DNA of 64,000 bases from an uncultured Bryobacteraceae bacterium (GCA_937920635.1 CAKZUE010000020.1:62001-126000), one strand, 5' to 3'; positions 1 to 8,184 are shown, numbered from the stretch's first letter. Numbers and translations are program-made. The notes: generated by a model not told the origin, from the letters alone.

Positions 1-1026
1 TGCCGCCGGGCTGCCATCGCCGGCGCCGGCGCGCTGGGCAACGAGCTGTTCCGCCAGCTTGGGCTGCTGGGCGCGGGCGAGGTGCTGCTGATCGATCCCG
101 ACCTCGTCGAGGCGTCGAATCTGGCCAAATGCGCTTTTTTTCGCTCGCCGGGCGCGGCGGGCAGACCGAAAGTGGAAGTGCTGGCCGAACAGGGGGCGGC
201 CTTGTTCCCGGAGACCCGCTGGATCCCCATCGCGCGGGAGATCGCGGACGTGGGATGGGGACGGCTGCGTGGGTGCGATTTGCTGTTCGGAGGGGTGGAC
301 CGCGACTCGGCGCGGCTGGAAATGGCGCGGATCTCGACGCGGCTCGGCCTGCCCGTCTGCGATGGAGGCATGATCACCTCCGGCGCGGCGGCGGGCCGCG
401 TGTCGTGGTTTCCCGGGCGCGAGGGGGCCTGCTTCTGCTGCCGGCTGACGGCGCGCAGGCGGCGCGAATACCTCGAAACGTGGTCCAGCGCCGCGCACCC
501 GTGCCATGTCCCGCAGGAGCGCGGCGGCTGGAGCGCGACGCCGGCTGTGGCCGCCGTCACGGCGGCGTTGCAGGTGCATTTCGCGTTCGAGTGGCTGCGC
601 CGGGGCGAGCGCGAAGCGCGCAGCATCGAGTTCCGCCTGGATGGGGCGTTGCGGCTGGAGGAGATACGGATCCCGCTCGACGAATCGTGCCCCTTCCACA
701 CGGCGCCGTTGGCGCTGGTGCCGGTCGAAGGACCGTTTTCGGCGCTCATGCGGCACGGGCAGGAAATCGCCTGGGAGTGGCCGCTCTGCCTGCGGGCGCG
801 GTGCCTGGATTGCGGCCTGGAATTCGAGCCGCGCCTGCGGGTGACGCGCTTCCGCCGCGAGGGCGCATGCCCGCGTTGCGGCGGGCGGCGCCTTTTGGAA
901 CTCGACAACCGGAACCGCATCGCGTCCGGCGATCCGCTGAGCCGAAGGACGCCGGAGGAGGTGGGCTTGCCCGCCGAACACCTGTATAGTATTCGTAAGG
1001 GATTCCTGGTGGAGGAGATGGAATGA
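1..1026 (+). CDS. E1/ThiF-like ubiquitin-activating enzyme (5' partial)
   Basis: The reading frame is open from base 1 and its start lies upstream of the window. The first residues contain GAGALG, the GxGxxG nucleotide-binding turn of the ThiF/MoeB/E1 fold. The D-P-D-x-V-x-x-S-N-L segment that follows is typical of the family. A CxC-C cluster (GACFCC) and a later Cys in HPCHVPQERGG sit where E1-like enzymes have zinc ligands or the catalytic Cys. The C-terminus holds a CxxC...CxxC zinc ribbon. Family knowledge: such proteins adenylate the C-terminus of a ubiquitin-like protein and pass it on as a thioester. Its stop overlaps the next start (ATGA), and a Ubl and an E2-like gene follow within 1.5 kb, which supports a conjugation role over ThiF or MoeB cofactor synthesis. 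Which Cys is catalytic cannot be fixed without an alignment. Confidence 0.85.
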   Translation, partial: CRRAAIAGAGALGNELFRQLGLLGAGEVLLIDPDLVEASNLAKCAFFRSPGAAGRPKVEVLAEQGAALFPETRWIPIAREIADVGWGRLRGCDLLFGGVDRDSARLEMARISTRLGLPVCDGGMITSGAAAGRVSWFPGREGACFCCRLTARRRREYLETWSSAAHPCHVPQERGGWSATPAVAAVTAALQVHFAFEWLRRGEREARSIEFRLDGALRLEEIRIPLDESCPFHTAPLALVPVEGPFSALMRHGQEIAWEWPLCLRARCLDCGLEFEPRLRVTRFRREGACPRCGGRRLLELDNRNRIASGDPLSRRTPEEVGLPAEHLYSIRKGFLVEEME

Positions 1027-1721
1027 ACGCTCGCAGCATCGCGGTCCTGGCGGCCACGGCTTTTTTGCTCACCCTGGTGCAGTTCTTCGCCGCCATGGGC
1101 GGGCCGGGCATCGCTGTGGCCGTCAGCCTGCTGCTGGCGGTGCTGTCGCTTTTCCTGCTGAAGATGTTCGAGGCGGAGCTGCCGAATCCCTGGCTGGCGG
1201 TGGCGCCTCCATTCCTGGCGGGATTGCTGGGCGTGCTGCTGTGGAGCCTGGCGCAACCCCGGATCGACCGTCTTTACTGGATGGCGCCGGCTCTGGCGGG
1301 GGCGCTGGCGGCGGCCATCGTCTGGTGGCAGAACCGCGACGCCCGGCGCTGCGGGCTGTGCAATTGCCGCCTGGCCGGGAAAATCTCGTTCGTCTGTCCG
1401 CGCTGCAATCTGGAAGTTTGCGAGACAAAATGCTGGGATTTCGAGAAAATCCGCTGCCGCCTCTGCGTGCAGAATTCCGTTCCCCTGTTTCCGCCGAACC
1501 GCCAGTGGTGGGACCGTCATGTCGGCCCCCCTGCTCTCCAGGGCCGCTGCCAGGTGTGCGGAGTAGGGCCGGAAGAAGCCGACTTGCGGAGCTGTCCGAA
1601 GTGCGGCCGGCCGCAGTGCGTCGAATGCTGGGACGATTCCAACGGCTTGTGCGCCCGCTGCGGCTGGCGCGTCCAGGCCCTGCCGGAATCCCTGAAATCA
1701 TTTCTGACCGATCCGTCTTAG
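1023..1721 (+). CDS. Membrane protein with two tandem RING-like zinc modules (candidate E3)
   Basis: 232 residues. About four hydrophobic segments (near 6-24, 28-48, 58-76 and 84-101) are followed by a Cys-rich C-terminal half. Two modules have almost the same spacing: C110-x2-C-x11-C-x2-C-x4-C-x3-C-x7-C-x2-C148 and C176-x2-C-x11-C-x2-C-x4-C-x2-C-x7-C-x2-C213. The sixth Cys of each is followed by Trp-Asp. Eight Cys in four pairs is what a binuclear, cross-braced treble-clef/RING-like domain needs. The gene overlaps the E1-like gene by 4 bases and is 13 bases from the Ubl gene. Inference: a membrane-anchored E3 or adaptor that recruits the E2-like protein to the inner membrane. Alternative: two plain zinc ribbons with a scaffolding role. 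I do not recognise a named family. Confidence 0.8.
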   Translation: MNARSIAVLAATAFLLTLVQFFAAMGGPGIAVAVSLLLAVLSLFLLKMFEAELPNPWLAVAPPFLAGLLGVLLWSLAQPRIDRLYWMAPALAGALAAAIVWWQNRDARRCGLCNCRLAGKISFVCPRCNLEVCETKCWDFEKIRCRLCVQNSVPLFPPNRQWWDRHVGPPALQGRCQVCGVGPEEADLRSCPKCGRPQCVECWDDSNGLCARCGWRVQALPESLKSFLTDPS

Positions 1722-1734
1722 GGGGTGCAGATTT

Positions 1735-1995
1735 ATGGCGAAATATCAGATGTATTTCGACACCGTCCAGGGAGAAACCAAATATAACGTCGACATCGAC
1801 GAGGCGGAGGTCCTGGACGACGTCCTGCACGAAATCCTGTACGACCTGAGAGAGCGCGGCGACGTGCTCCAGGGCGAAGGGGAGCCGCAGGTCGTGTGGA
1901 ACGGCGTGGCGCTCGATTTCCGCCGTCCGCTGCCGGAGCAGGGCGTGCGTCCCAACGACGTGCTGCGCGTCTCCACCGTCGCCACCAACGGCTGA
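1735..1995 (+). CDS. Ubiquitin-like beta-grasp protein
   Basis: 86 residues. The region VVWNGVALDFRRPLPEQGVRPNDVLRV matches in layout the second half of ubiquitin (hydrophobic strand, N/A-G turn, L-x-D, L-x-x-x-G-V/I, strand), as in YukD/EsaB-type and other bacterial Ubl proteins. It ends in T-V-A-T-N-G, so there is one terminal Gly and no Gly-Gly. If it is conjugated, the mature end is exposed at translation and no processing peptidase is needed. The gene lies between the RING-like gene and the E2-like gene; its TGA overlaps the E2 ATG (TGATG). A G-rich stretch (GGGGGTG) lies about 7 bases before the ATG. Alternative: a non-conjugated YukD-like structural protein, but the E1/E2 context argues for conjugation. 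Confidence 0.8.
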   Translation: MAKYQMYFDTVQGETKYNVDIDEAEVLDDVLHEILYDLRERGDVLQGEGEPQVVWNGVALDFRRPLPEQGVRPNDVLRVSTVATNG

Positions 1996-2507
1996 TGCCC
2001 CAGGCTGCATTTGAGCGCATCCGCGAGCGCCGCATCCGCAACGAGCGGGATTGGCTCCGCCGGACGGCGCGAGCCGACCCGGAGGCCCTGGCCGTTCCCG
2101 CCACACCCGGGGGCCCCGTTCTCCTTCCCAAAACGCCCTACTACGCGCTGGACGGCACGGTCCGCACAGGTGTCGCCGCGCGCTTCACTTTTCCTGAATA
2201 TTACCCCTCGGCGCCCCTGGAAGCCTGGCTCGACGAGCCGGCGCTTCATCCCAATATCCACCCCGAAACCGGCTTCGTCTGCCTGTGGGACACGCGCCAT
2301 CCGGGAACCTCGCTGGTGGAAGCCGTCCTCCAGTTGCAGCGCGTCGTCACCTGGCACCTGTACAACTATTCGGCCGACCATCTGATGCAGCCGGATGCCG
2401 GAGCGCGCGCCGCGCTTCCCTACCGCCCGGTGACGCCTCCGCCGGAGTACTACAGCGAGCGCAGCGCCGCATTTCTGCCGGCCGGCCGGAGAAAAAGATT
2501 AAGCTGA
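1995..2507 (+). CDS. E2-like ubiquitin-conjugating enzyme (UBC fold)
   Basis: 170 residues from the ATG at 1995, which overlaps the Ubl stop; this start is preferred over an upstream in-frame one inside the Ubl gene. Visible E2 hallmarks in order: a basic N-terminal helix, FPEYYPSAP (66-74) equal to the E2 F-P-x-x-Y-P-x-x-P loop, H85-P86-N87, and Cys96 in GFVCLW, the usual active-site position 8-9 residues after HPN. A C-terminal helix follows. The intact HPN is notable because it is often altered in bacterial E2-like proteins. Expected role: accept the Ubl as a thioester from the E1-like protein and transfer it to a substrate, possibly with the RING-like membrane protein. The kinase gene starts 11 bases downstream. 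Confidence 0.87.
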   Translation: MPQAAFERIRERRIRNERDWLRRTARADPEALAVPATPGGPVLLPKTPYYALDGTVRTGVAARFTFPEYYPSAPLEAWLDEPALHPNIHPETGFVCLWDTRHPGTSLVEAVLQLQRVVTWHLYNYSADHLMQPDAGARAALPYRPVTPPPEYYSERSAAFLPAGRRKRLS

Positions 2508-2518
2508 GGAAATCCGCC

Positions 2519-4339
2519 ATGACGAACGCCTCCCGCAACGCCATCCGCGCCGCCCTGCATCAGGTGCTGGGTGACAAGTATGAAATCCTCCAGTGGATCG
2601 GCGGCGGCGGCATGGCCGAGGTGTTCCTGGCGCGCCACCGCGCGCACGGCGCGCTGTTCGCCATCAAAGTGCTCGCCGAGCAACTGGCCGACGAGCCCGA
2701 GATCGTCGCCCGCTTCATGGACGAGGCGCGCACCGCCGCCACGCTGGGGGGCCATCCCAACATCGCCCCGGTTTACGACGTCGGCGAATGGGGCTCGCTG
2801 CACTACCTGATCATGCCCTACATCGAGGGCGAGGACGTCAAGAGCTACCTCGAGCGCCGCGGCAGGCTGCATCCCTCCGAAGCGGTGACCATCATCCGCC
2901 AGGTGGCGGAGGCGCTGGTGTGGGCCGGGGAGCGCCGCTTCGTCCACCGCGATCTCAAGCCGGCCAACATCCGCATCGACACCAGCGGGCGCGCCATCGT
3001 GCTCGACTTCGGCATCGCCAAGGCGGGCGACGCGCCGTCGGCGCGCACCCGCGCCGGCGAGACGCTCGGCACGCCGTATTACATGTCGCCGGAGCAGATC
3101 CGCGCCGAGCCCTGCGATCACCGCAGCGACCTGTATTCGCTCGGCGTGATCTTCTTCGAGCTGCTCACCGGCATGAAGCCTTTCACCGGGGACAGCTACC
3201 GCGCCATCGAGATCGGCCATTGCCAGAAAGAGCCGCCCGCCCTCAGCACGCTGCTGCCGGACATCGACCCGGAACTCGAGCGCATCGTCAACCGGTTGAT
3301 GGAAAAGGACCGCGAACGGCGCTACCAGTCGGCCCGCGAACTGCTCGACGACCTGCGCCACTCCTACCGGATGGAAACCGAGATCCGGCTCGAGCCGGTG
3401 ATCGACCGTCCCGATCTGCTGGAAGCCGCGCGCAGCGGCGCCGCCGCAGAGAACGGCGAAGACTACGGCGAGGCGGAACCGCCTCCTGCCGCACCGCCGC
3501 GGCTTGCAGCGCCGGCGGCGAAGCGGCCCAAGCCCCGCACGGGACTTTATGGTGCGCTGGCGCTGGTGGTGGTTGCCGGGATCGCCGGGGTTTACTTTGT
3601 TTCGCGAAAGAGTGAGAATGAGGGGAATTCTGGGAAAGCGGCAAAGAAGCAGGAAACGGCGGTGCGCGAGCTGCCGTCCGTTGTTCAGGTAGAGGGGACG
3701 ACGATGTTTCTGGTGCGCGAGGGGCCGTTCCTCTTCGGCGACGACAGCGCGGAGTCTCCCAACCCGCGCGCCGAGGTGCGCCTGCCCGCGTTTTACATGG
3801 ACGCGACGGAAGTTTCCAACCAGCAGTATGCGCGCTTCGTGCAGGCCACGGGCCATCCCGCGCCGCCTTCCGAGGATTTCCGCTCTTCGCCCTCGTTGCC
3901 GGTGACGCACGTCAAACTCTCCGACGCGCGCGCTTATTGCGCCTGGGCCGGCAAGCGCCTGCCTTCCGAGCCGGAATGGGAGAAGGCGGCCCGCGGCGAA
4001 GACGGCCGCGTCTATCCGTGGGGCAACCAGCCGATGCCCAACCCGGGCACGCTGGTTGCCGTCGACGATTACCCGGAGCGGCAGAGCCCGTACCGCATCC
4101 TCGGCCTCTCCGGCAACGTCTTCGAGTGGGTGGACACCCCGTTTCCGGTCACCGAACGCGAGATCGAGGACATGCAGCGCGCCCTGGGGGCGGCGGTGAG
4201 CCGCAGTTGGCACTGCATCAAAGGCGGCAGCTTCCTGCTCAAGGATGACCGCTTTTTCCGTGTATATATGCGGAGGGGCTGGCCCGATGACCTGCCCCAC
4301 GCAGCCATTGGTTTCCGGTGCGTGAAAGATGCCCCATAA
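2519..4339 (+). CDS. Transmembrane Ser/Thr kinase fused to a formylglycine-generating-enzyme-like domain
   Basis: 606 residues from the ATG at 2519, which has GAGGA upstream. A longer open frame exists but lies inside the E2 gene. N-terminal Hanks kinase: glycine loop GGGGMAEV (28-35), VAIK-type Lys50, HRDLKPAN (143-150), DFG (163-165) and the APE-equivalent SPE near 190. A Pro/Ala-rich linker precedes one transmembrane helix (about 342-362). The extracytoplasmic part (about 390-604) has SUMF1/FGE features: FxMDxxEVSNxQYxxFV, LPVTHV, A-x-x-Y-C-x-W-AGKRLPSEPEWEKAARG and a C-terminal GGSF...GFR. In this context the FGE-like fold is probably a sensor or ligand-binding domain. T6SS loci elsewhere use a PpkA kinase with FHA partners, and two FHA membrane proteins are encoded downstream. 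Confidence 0.88.
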   Translation: MTNASRNAIRAALHQVLGDKYEILQWIGGGGMAEVFLARHRAHGALFAIKVLAEQLADEPEIVARFMDEARTAATLGGHPNIAPVYDVGEWGSLHYLIMPYIEGEDVKSYLERRGRLHPSEAVTIIRQVAEALVWAGERRFVHRDLKPANIRIDTSGRAIVLDFGIAKAGDAPSARTRAGETLGTPYYMSPEQIRAEPCDHRSDLYSLGVIFFELLTGMKPFTGDSYRAIEIGHCQKEPPALSTLLPDIDPELERIVNRLMEKDRERRYQSARELLDDLRHSYRMETEIRLEPVIDRPDLLEAARSGAAAENGEDYGEAEPPPAAPPRLAAPAAKRPKPRTGLYGALALVVVAGIAGVYFVSRKSENEGNSGKAAKKQETAVRELPSVVQVEGTTMFLVREGPFLFGDDSAESPNPRAEVRLPAFYMDATEVSNQQYARFVQATGHPAPPSEDFRSSPSLPVTHVKLSDARAYCAWAGKRLPSEPEWEKAARGEDGRVYPWGNQPMPNPGTLVAVDDYPERQSPYRILGLSGNVFEWVDTPFPVTEREIEDMQRALGAAVSRSWHCIKGGSFLLKDDRFFRVYMRRGWPDDLPHAAIGFRCVKDAP

Positions 4340-5267
4340 AATCCATTCCGCCATTTCCGGCCTTCTGATGGCCGCGCTCGCGGGCTTTCTCGCGGGCGCC
4401 CAGGAGCCGCTGATCAACGCCCGCGACGCCTTCTTTTCCGCCTCCGACATGCTGGCGGTCGAGAAGAAGACCGCCGCCAAGAAATCGGCAAAAACCATGC
4501 CCGTGCGCCGCAACGAGCCCGCCCGGCAGGAAGGCGGCAAGTCCTCCGGTCCCAAGCCGGAGCTGGCCGCCGCGCCGCCCCTGCGCGAGGCCGAATCGTA
4601 TTTCCAGAGAGTTTCGCTGACTGCCGAAAACCTGCCCCCCATGGGCCTGCGCTACAGCCTGCTGAAGCGCACTCCGCAGGGGCTGGTGGAGGTGAGCACC
4701 GAAGCCGAATTCCATGCCGGCGACAGCATCCGCCTGAGCGTCATGGGCAACCGCCGCGGCTATTTGTATGTGATCGCCCGGGGCTCCAGCGGCGTGTGGT
4801 CGCCGCTGTTCCCCCACCCGGAGTCTTCGCAGCTCAGCAATGAGATCGTGCCCGGACGGCTGTACCAGGTCCCCGGCGGCGAGGGCGAGTATTTCACCTT
4901 CGACGAACAGCCCGGCGAGGAGCGGCTGTTCGTGCTGTTCTCGGCCCGGCCGGTGGACGATCTGGAAGAGCTGATCTCGACGCTCTCGGGCAAGCCCGCC
5001 CCTGCGCCGGACCGCCCGGCGCGCCCCGCGCCGGCGCCGACACTGTCGGCTTCCAACCGTTATAACGATGCCTGGGTGGATCAGCTCCGCTCGCAGGTGC
5101 AGTCGCGCGACCTGGTGTTCACCAGGGTGGACAAGGACAAGGCCGCCGCGCCCGCTCCTGTCGGCGGCGGGCCCGAAGCAGCCGTGTATGTGGTCAACGC
5201 CTCCACTGCCGGAACGGCGGCAGGCGCAGGAAGAGTGGTGGCCGAGCTAACGTTGCGGCACCGGTAG
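4329..5267 (+). CDS. Exported DUF4384-type protein
   Basis: 312 residues. A signal-like N-terminus (GLLMAALAGFLAGAQ) is followed by a Lys/Ala-rich linker. The globular domain at about 98-225 has the DUF4384 pattern: a hydrophobic strand, F-x-x-G-D-x-I-R-L, G-Y-L-Y-V-I-A-R-G, then F-P, and a final strand F-V-L-F-S. A Pro/Ala linker and a short C-terminal region follow. The start overlaps the kinase end by 11 bases, so the two are probably translationally coupled. DUF4384 domains often sit beside kinase and caspase-like proteins; their biochemical role is unknown. A related domain is present in the next gene, which suggests a tandem duplication. Confidence 0.7.
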   Translation: MPHKIHSAISGLLMAALAGFLAGAQEPLINARDAFFSASDMLAVEKKTAAKKSAKTMPVRRNEPARQEGGKSSGPKPELAAAPPLREAESYFQRVSLTAENLPPMGLRYSLLKRTPQGLVEVSTEAEFHAGDSIRLSVMGNRRGYLYVIARGSSGVWSPLFPHPESSQLSNEIVPGRLYQVPGGEGEYFTFDEQPGEERLFVLFSARPVDDLEELISTLSGKPAPAPDRPARPAPAPTLSASNRYNDAWVDQLRSQVQSRDLVFTRVDKDKAAAPAPVGGGPEAAVYVVNASTAGTAAGAGRVVAELTLRHR

Positions 5268-5297
5268 GCCGATAGAGGGAGGAAAGAGGAGGAGTGC

Positions 5298-6068
5298 ATG
5301 CGTCTACCGGTTCTTGCTGGCATTGCCGCCGCCTTTGTGGCCGCGGGGACCGTTTTCTCCGCGCCTCCGGCCGCTGTCCTGCGGCCGGGCGCGCCGGCGG
5401 GTGACACCACTGCCCTGCGCGGCGGGCTTGACGCAAGGCCTGACGCAGCGGGACCGAAGCGGATCGAGATCACCGTCGAGCGCAGCGAGCGCGGCGAGCC
5501 GCGGCGAGCCGACCCGAGCCAGGTGTTCCGCACCGGCGATCTGGTGCGCTTCCGCTTCCGCGCCTCGTTCAACGGTTATCTGTATGTGATGAACCACTCC
5601 ACTTCGGGCAGTTTTGTGCTGCTGTTCCCGAAGGAAGAGACCGGCACGATGAACCGCATCGAGGCCGGCCGCGAGTATCTGGTGCCGATGACGGAGAACG
5701 GCTGGTTCCGGCTGGAAGGGCCGCCGGGCTACGAGGTCGTGTACTGGCTGGTCAGCCCGGTGCGCCTGAGCGACGGCCGCAGCGCGCTCAGCGTGCCGAA
5801 GCTGCCGGCGCCGGCGCCGCACCTGAATCCCTCAATCACGCCGCGCTGCGACGACACCATTTTCCGCGCGCGCGGCGAGTGCATCGACCATGGCGCAGGG
5901 CTGAAGCCGCTGGACAAGGACGCCGCCCTGCCGGAGAACCTGGCCGGATTTTCCGGCGCCGCCTCGCGGGAGCTGACGTTCGTCAAGTCGAACAAGGCCG
6001 CCGCCGTGGCGGTGCAGGACGACAGCGAAGAGCCGTTCATCTACACGCTTCGTCTCGCCCACCGCTAA
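5298..6068 (+). CDS. Exported DUF4384-type protein, second copy
   Basis: 256 residues with a signal peptide (LAGIAAAFVAAGTVFSA). It has the same arrangement as its upstream neighbour: F-R-T-G-D-L-V-R-F-R-F, G-Y-L-Y-V-M-N, L-L-F-P, G-x-x-Y-x-V-P and a closing strand V-V-Y-W-L-V-S-P. Its C-terminal part ends in I-Y-T-L-R-L-A-H-R, close to V-A-E-L-T-L-R-H-R in the upstream protein. That supports common ancestry. GAGGAG lies just before the ATG. Role unknown; the operon context suggests partnership with the kinase and the caspase-like protein. Confidence 0.68.
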   Translation: MRLPVLAGIAAAFVAAGTVFSAPPAAVLRPGAPAGDTTALRGGLDARPDAAGPKRIEITVERSERGEPRRADPSQVFRTGDLVRFRFRASFNGYLYVMNHSTSGSFVLLFPKEETGTMNRIEAGREYLVPMTENGWFRLEGPPGYEVVYWLVSPVRLSDGRSALSVPKLPAPAPHLNPSITPRCDDTIFRARGECIDHGAGLKPLDKDAALPENLAGFSGAASRELTFVKSNKAAAVAVQDDSEEPFIYTLRLAHR

Positions 6069-6080
6069 GGAGCCCGAGCC

Positions 6081-8177
6081 GTGACCGCCCGACTGATGCT
6101 GATCGCCATCGCGGCCGCCCTCGCCGCGCAGACTCCGCCCGCGCCGCCCGACAGCCAGCAGCGGGACCTGAAATTCACGCGGGAGCCCGCTCCGCCCGTG
6201 GTCAAGCCCGGCGACAGCGTCGTGATCCCGCGCAGCTATGCGCTGGTGATCGGCATCAGCGAGTATCCGAAATTGCCGCCGCAGGGCCAGCTCCGCTTCC
6301 CCGCGCGCGACGCCGCGGCGATTTACGCGGCGCTCATCAGCCCGGAGGGCGGCCAGTTTCCGCCGGAAAACGTCCGGCGGCTGATCGGCAGGGACGCCAC
6401 GCTGGCCAACATCCGGCAGGCGCTGGAGCAGTGGCTGCCGTCGGTGTCGAAGGACGAGGACCGCGTCGTGATCTACTTCGCCGGGCACGGCTTCGTCGCC
6501 GGCGGCAAGGCCTTTCTGGCTCCCTACGACATCGACCCCGACGACATTCCCGGCACCTCCTATCCGATGGAGAAGCTCGGCCGCGTCATCGGCTCCGACA
6601 TCAAGGCCAAGTGGAAGGTGCTGCTGACCGACTCCTGCCACTCCGGCGCCATCACGCCGGAAGCCGACACGCGGCAGATCAATGCCAGCCTGCTCCAGCT
6701 CGACCGCTCGTTGTTTTCGCTGACCGCCAGCCGCGACCGCGAGCAGTCGTTTGAAAGCGAAATCTGGGGCGGCGGCCACGGCGTCTTCACCTACTACCTG
6801 ATCAAGGGCATCGAGGGCGAAGCCGACGAGAACGCCGACGGCGTCGTCACCGCCGACGAACTGGGCGAATATGTCCGCGTCAACGTCCGCCGCGACACCA
6901 AGACGCGGCAGAATCCCACCGCGGAGCGCGGCAGCTACGATCCCAACATGATCCTGGCCTTCAATCCGGCGCGCGCGCCCGCGGCGCCGCTCCAGCCGCC
7001 GAAGTTTGGGGCGCTGGTCATCGAGAGCAACATGGACGGCGTCGAGGTGTTCGTCGACGGCAAGAGCCAGGGGGTGGTGAGCAAGGGCAAGCCCCTGCGC
7101 CTGCCGGGCATCCAGCCGGGCGTGCACACGATCCAGGGAGTCCGCATGGGCTACGAGCCCGACGGGCCGCGCGAAGAGACGGTCTATCCGGGGCAGGAGA
7201 CCACGGTCACGCTGCGCATCGTCATCCCCCGCGTGCGCAAGCGTTCCGCCGTCGATTCGTTCAACGAAGGCATGGAGAATTATCAGAAAGGGTTCGAGAA
7301 AAACTACCTGAAAGCCGCCGATTTTTTTCGCAAAGCGCTGAATGAGGACCCGAAATACAGCCAGGCCGCGCTCTATCTGGGCCGCGCCTATCATGCCCTG
7401 TACGATTACGAGAAAGCGCGCAAGGCCTTCGAGCAGGCCATCGCCATCGACCCCGATTACGCCGAGGCGCAGGCCTCCTTCGGCGGCATGCTACTCGACG
7501 TCGGCGACCTGGACTCGGCCATCCGCCATCTGACCGCGGCCTACCAGCGGGATTCTTCCAACTCGCTCACGCCCGCCCTGCTGGCTCAAGCCTTCACCCG
7601 CAAGGGCGCCTACGGGGAAGGGATCAAATACGCGCGCGAGGCGATCCGGCTGAACCCGGCTCACGGCGAGGCGCATTTCTGGCTGGCGGAGGCCCTGCGC
7701 TTCAGCAAGAGCTGCCCGGACGCGATCCCCGAATACCAGCAGTATCTGCGCCTGAGCGACTTCGACTCCAAACTGGCCGGCAAGCTGAACTACTATGTGC
7801 TCGGCTATCTGGCCGGCATCGGCAGAAAGAAGCGCGCCGCGCAGACCGACATCTGGCGCGAGCTTCAGTTCATGGCCAACTTCGGCCTGTGCGATTGCGA
7901 GCGCATCGGGCGGCGCTACGACGAGGCCGCGCAATGGTGCCAGAAGGCGCTGCGCCTGGATCCCGGCGACCTGTACGCACACTACGCGCTGGGACTCATC
8001 TTCACCGAGAAGTTCAACCAGTCTTCCTCCGCAGGATATCTGTCAGCCGCGCGCACGCACTTCGAGAAGGTCATCGAGCTGAATCCCGACACCAACGAGG
8101 CCGAGCGCAGCCGCAAATACCTGGCGCGGATCAGCCAGGTGGTGTCGCAGTTGAGCCAGGGAGGCGCAGCCCCTTGA
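6081..8177 (+). CDS. Exported caspase-like peptidase with PEGA and TPR domains
   Basis: 698 residues from a GTG at 6081 with AAGGAG at 6067-6072. A short signal peptide precedes a C14 (caspase/metacaspase) domain: ALVIGISEYP near 54, R-F-P-A-R-D-A, the catalytic His136 in YFAGHG and the catalytic Cys186 in LLTDSCHSG. A PEGA-type beta domain follows (about 312-378: G-A-L-V-I-E-S-N...V-E-V-F-V-D-G-K-S-Q-G). At least five TPR-like repeats fill the rest (A-L-Y-L-G-R-A-Y, Y-E-K-A-R-K-A-F-E-Q-A-I-A-I-D-P-D-Y and so on). Both catalytic residues are present, so it is predicted to be active as an Arg/Lys-type peptidase outside the cytoplasm. Substrate unknown. Confidence 0.87.
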   Translation: MTARLMLIAIAAALAAQTPPAPPDSQQRDLKFTREPAPPVVKPGDSVVIPRSYALVIGISEYPKLPPQGQLRFPARDAAAIYAALISPEGGQFPPENVRRLIGRDATLANIRQALEQWLPSVSKDEDRVVIYFAGHGFVAGGKAFLAPYDIDPDDIPGTSYPMEKLGRVIGSDIKAKWKVLLTDSCHSGAITPEADTRQINASLLQLDRSLFSLTASRDREQSFESEIWGGGHGVFTYYLIKGIEGEADENADGVVTADELGEYVRVNVRRDTKTRQNPTAERGSYDPNMILAFNPARAPAAPLQPPKFGALVIESNMDGVEVFVDGKSQGVVSKGKPLRLPGIQPGVHTIQGVRMGYEPDGPREETVYPGQETTVTLRIVIPRVRKRSAVDSFNEGMENYQKGFEKNYLKAADFFRKALNEDPKYSQAALYLGRAYHALYDYEKARKAFEQAIAIDPDYAEAQASFGGMLLDVGDLDSAIRHLTAAYQRDSSNSLTPALLAQAFTRKGAYGEGIKYAREAIRLNPAHGEAHFWLAEALRFSKSCPDAIPEYQQYLRLSDFDSKLAGKLNYYVLGYLAGIGRKKRAAQTDIWRELQFMANFGLCDCERIGRRYDEAAQWCQKALRLDPGDLYAHYALGLIFTEKFNQSSSAGYLSAARTHFEKVIELNPDTNEAERSRKYLARISQVVSQLSQGGAAP

Positions 8178-8184
8178 GTTTTTC

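Noticed and set aside
1-1026. ThiF or MoeB of cofactor synthesis
   Set aside because: No thiamine or molybdopterin genes nearby; the Ubl and E2-like genes next to it indicate a conjugation system.
2450-4642. Long minus-strand open frame (730 codons) opposite the kinase gene
   Set aside because: It is antisense to a clear kinase/FGE gene, is Arg/Ala/Gly-rich with no domain, and exists only because high-GC coding DNA leaves the opposite frame open. The same holds for long minus-strand frames at 5832-7394, 9087-10769, 14454-16262, 17035-18738 and 23189-25030.
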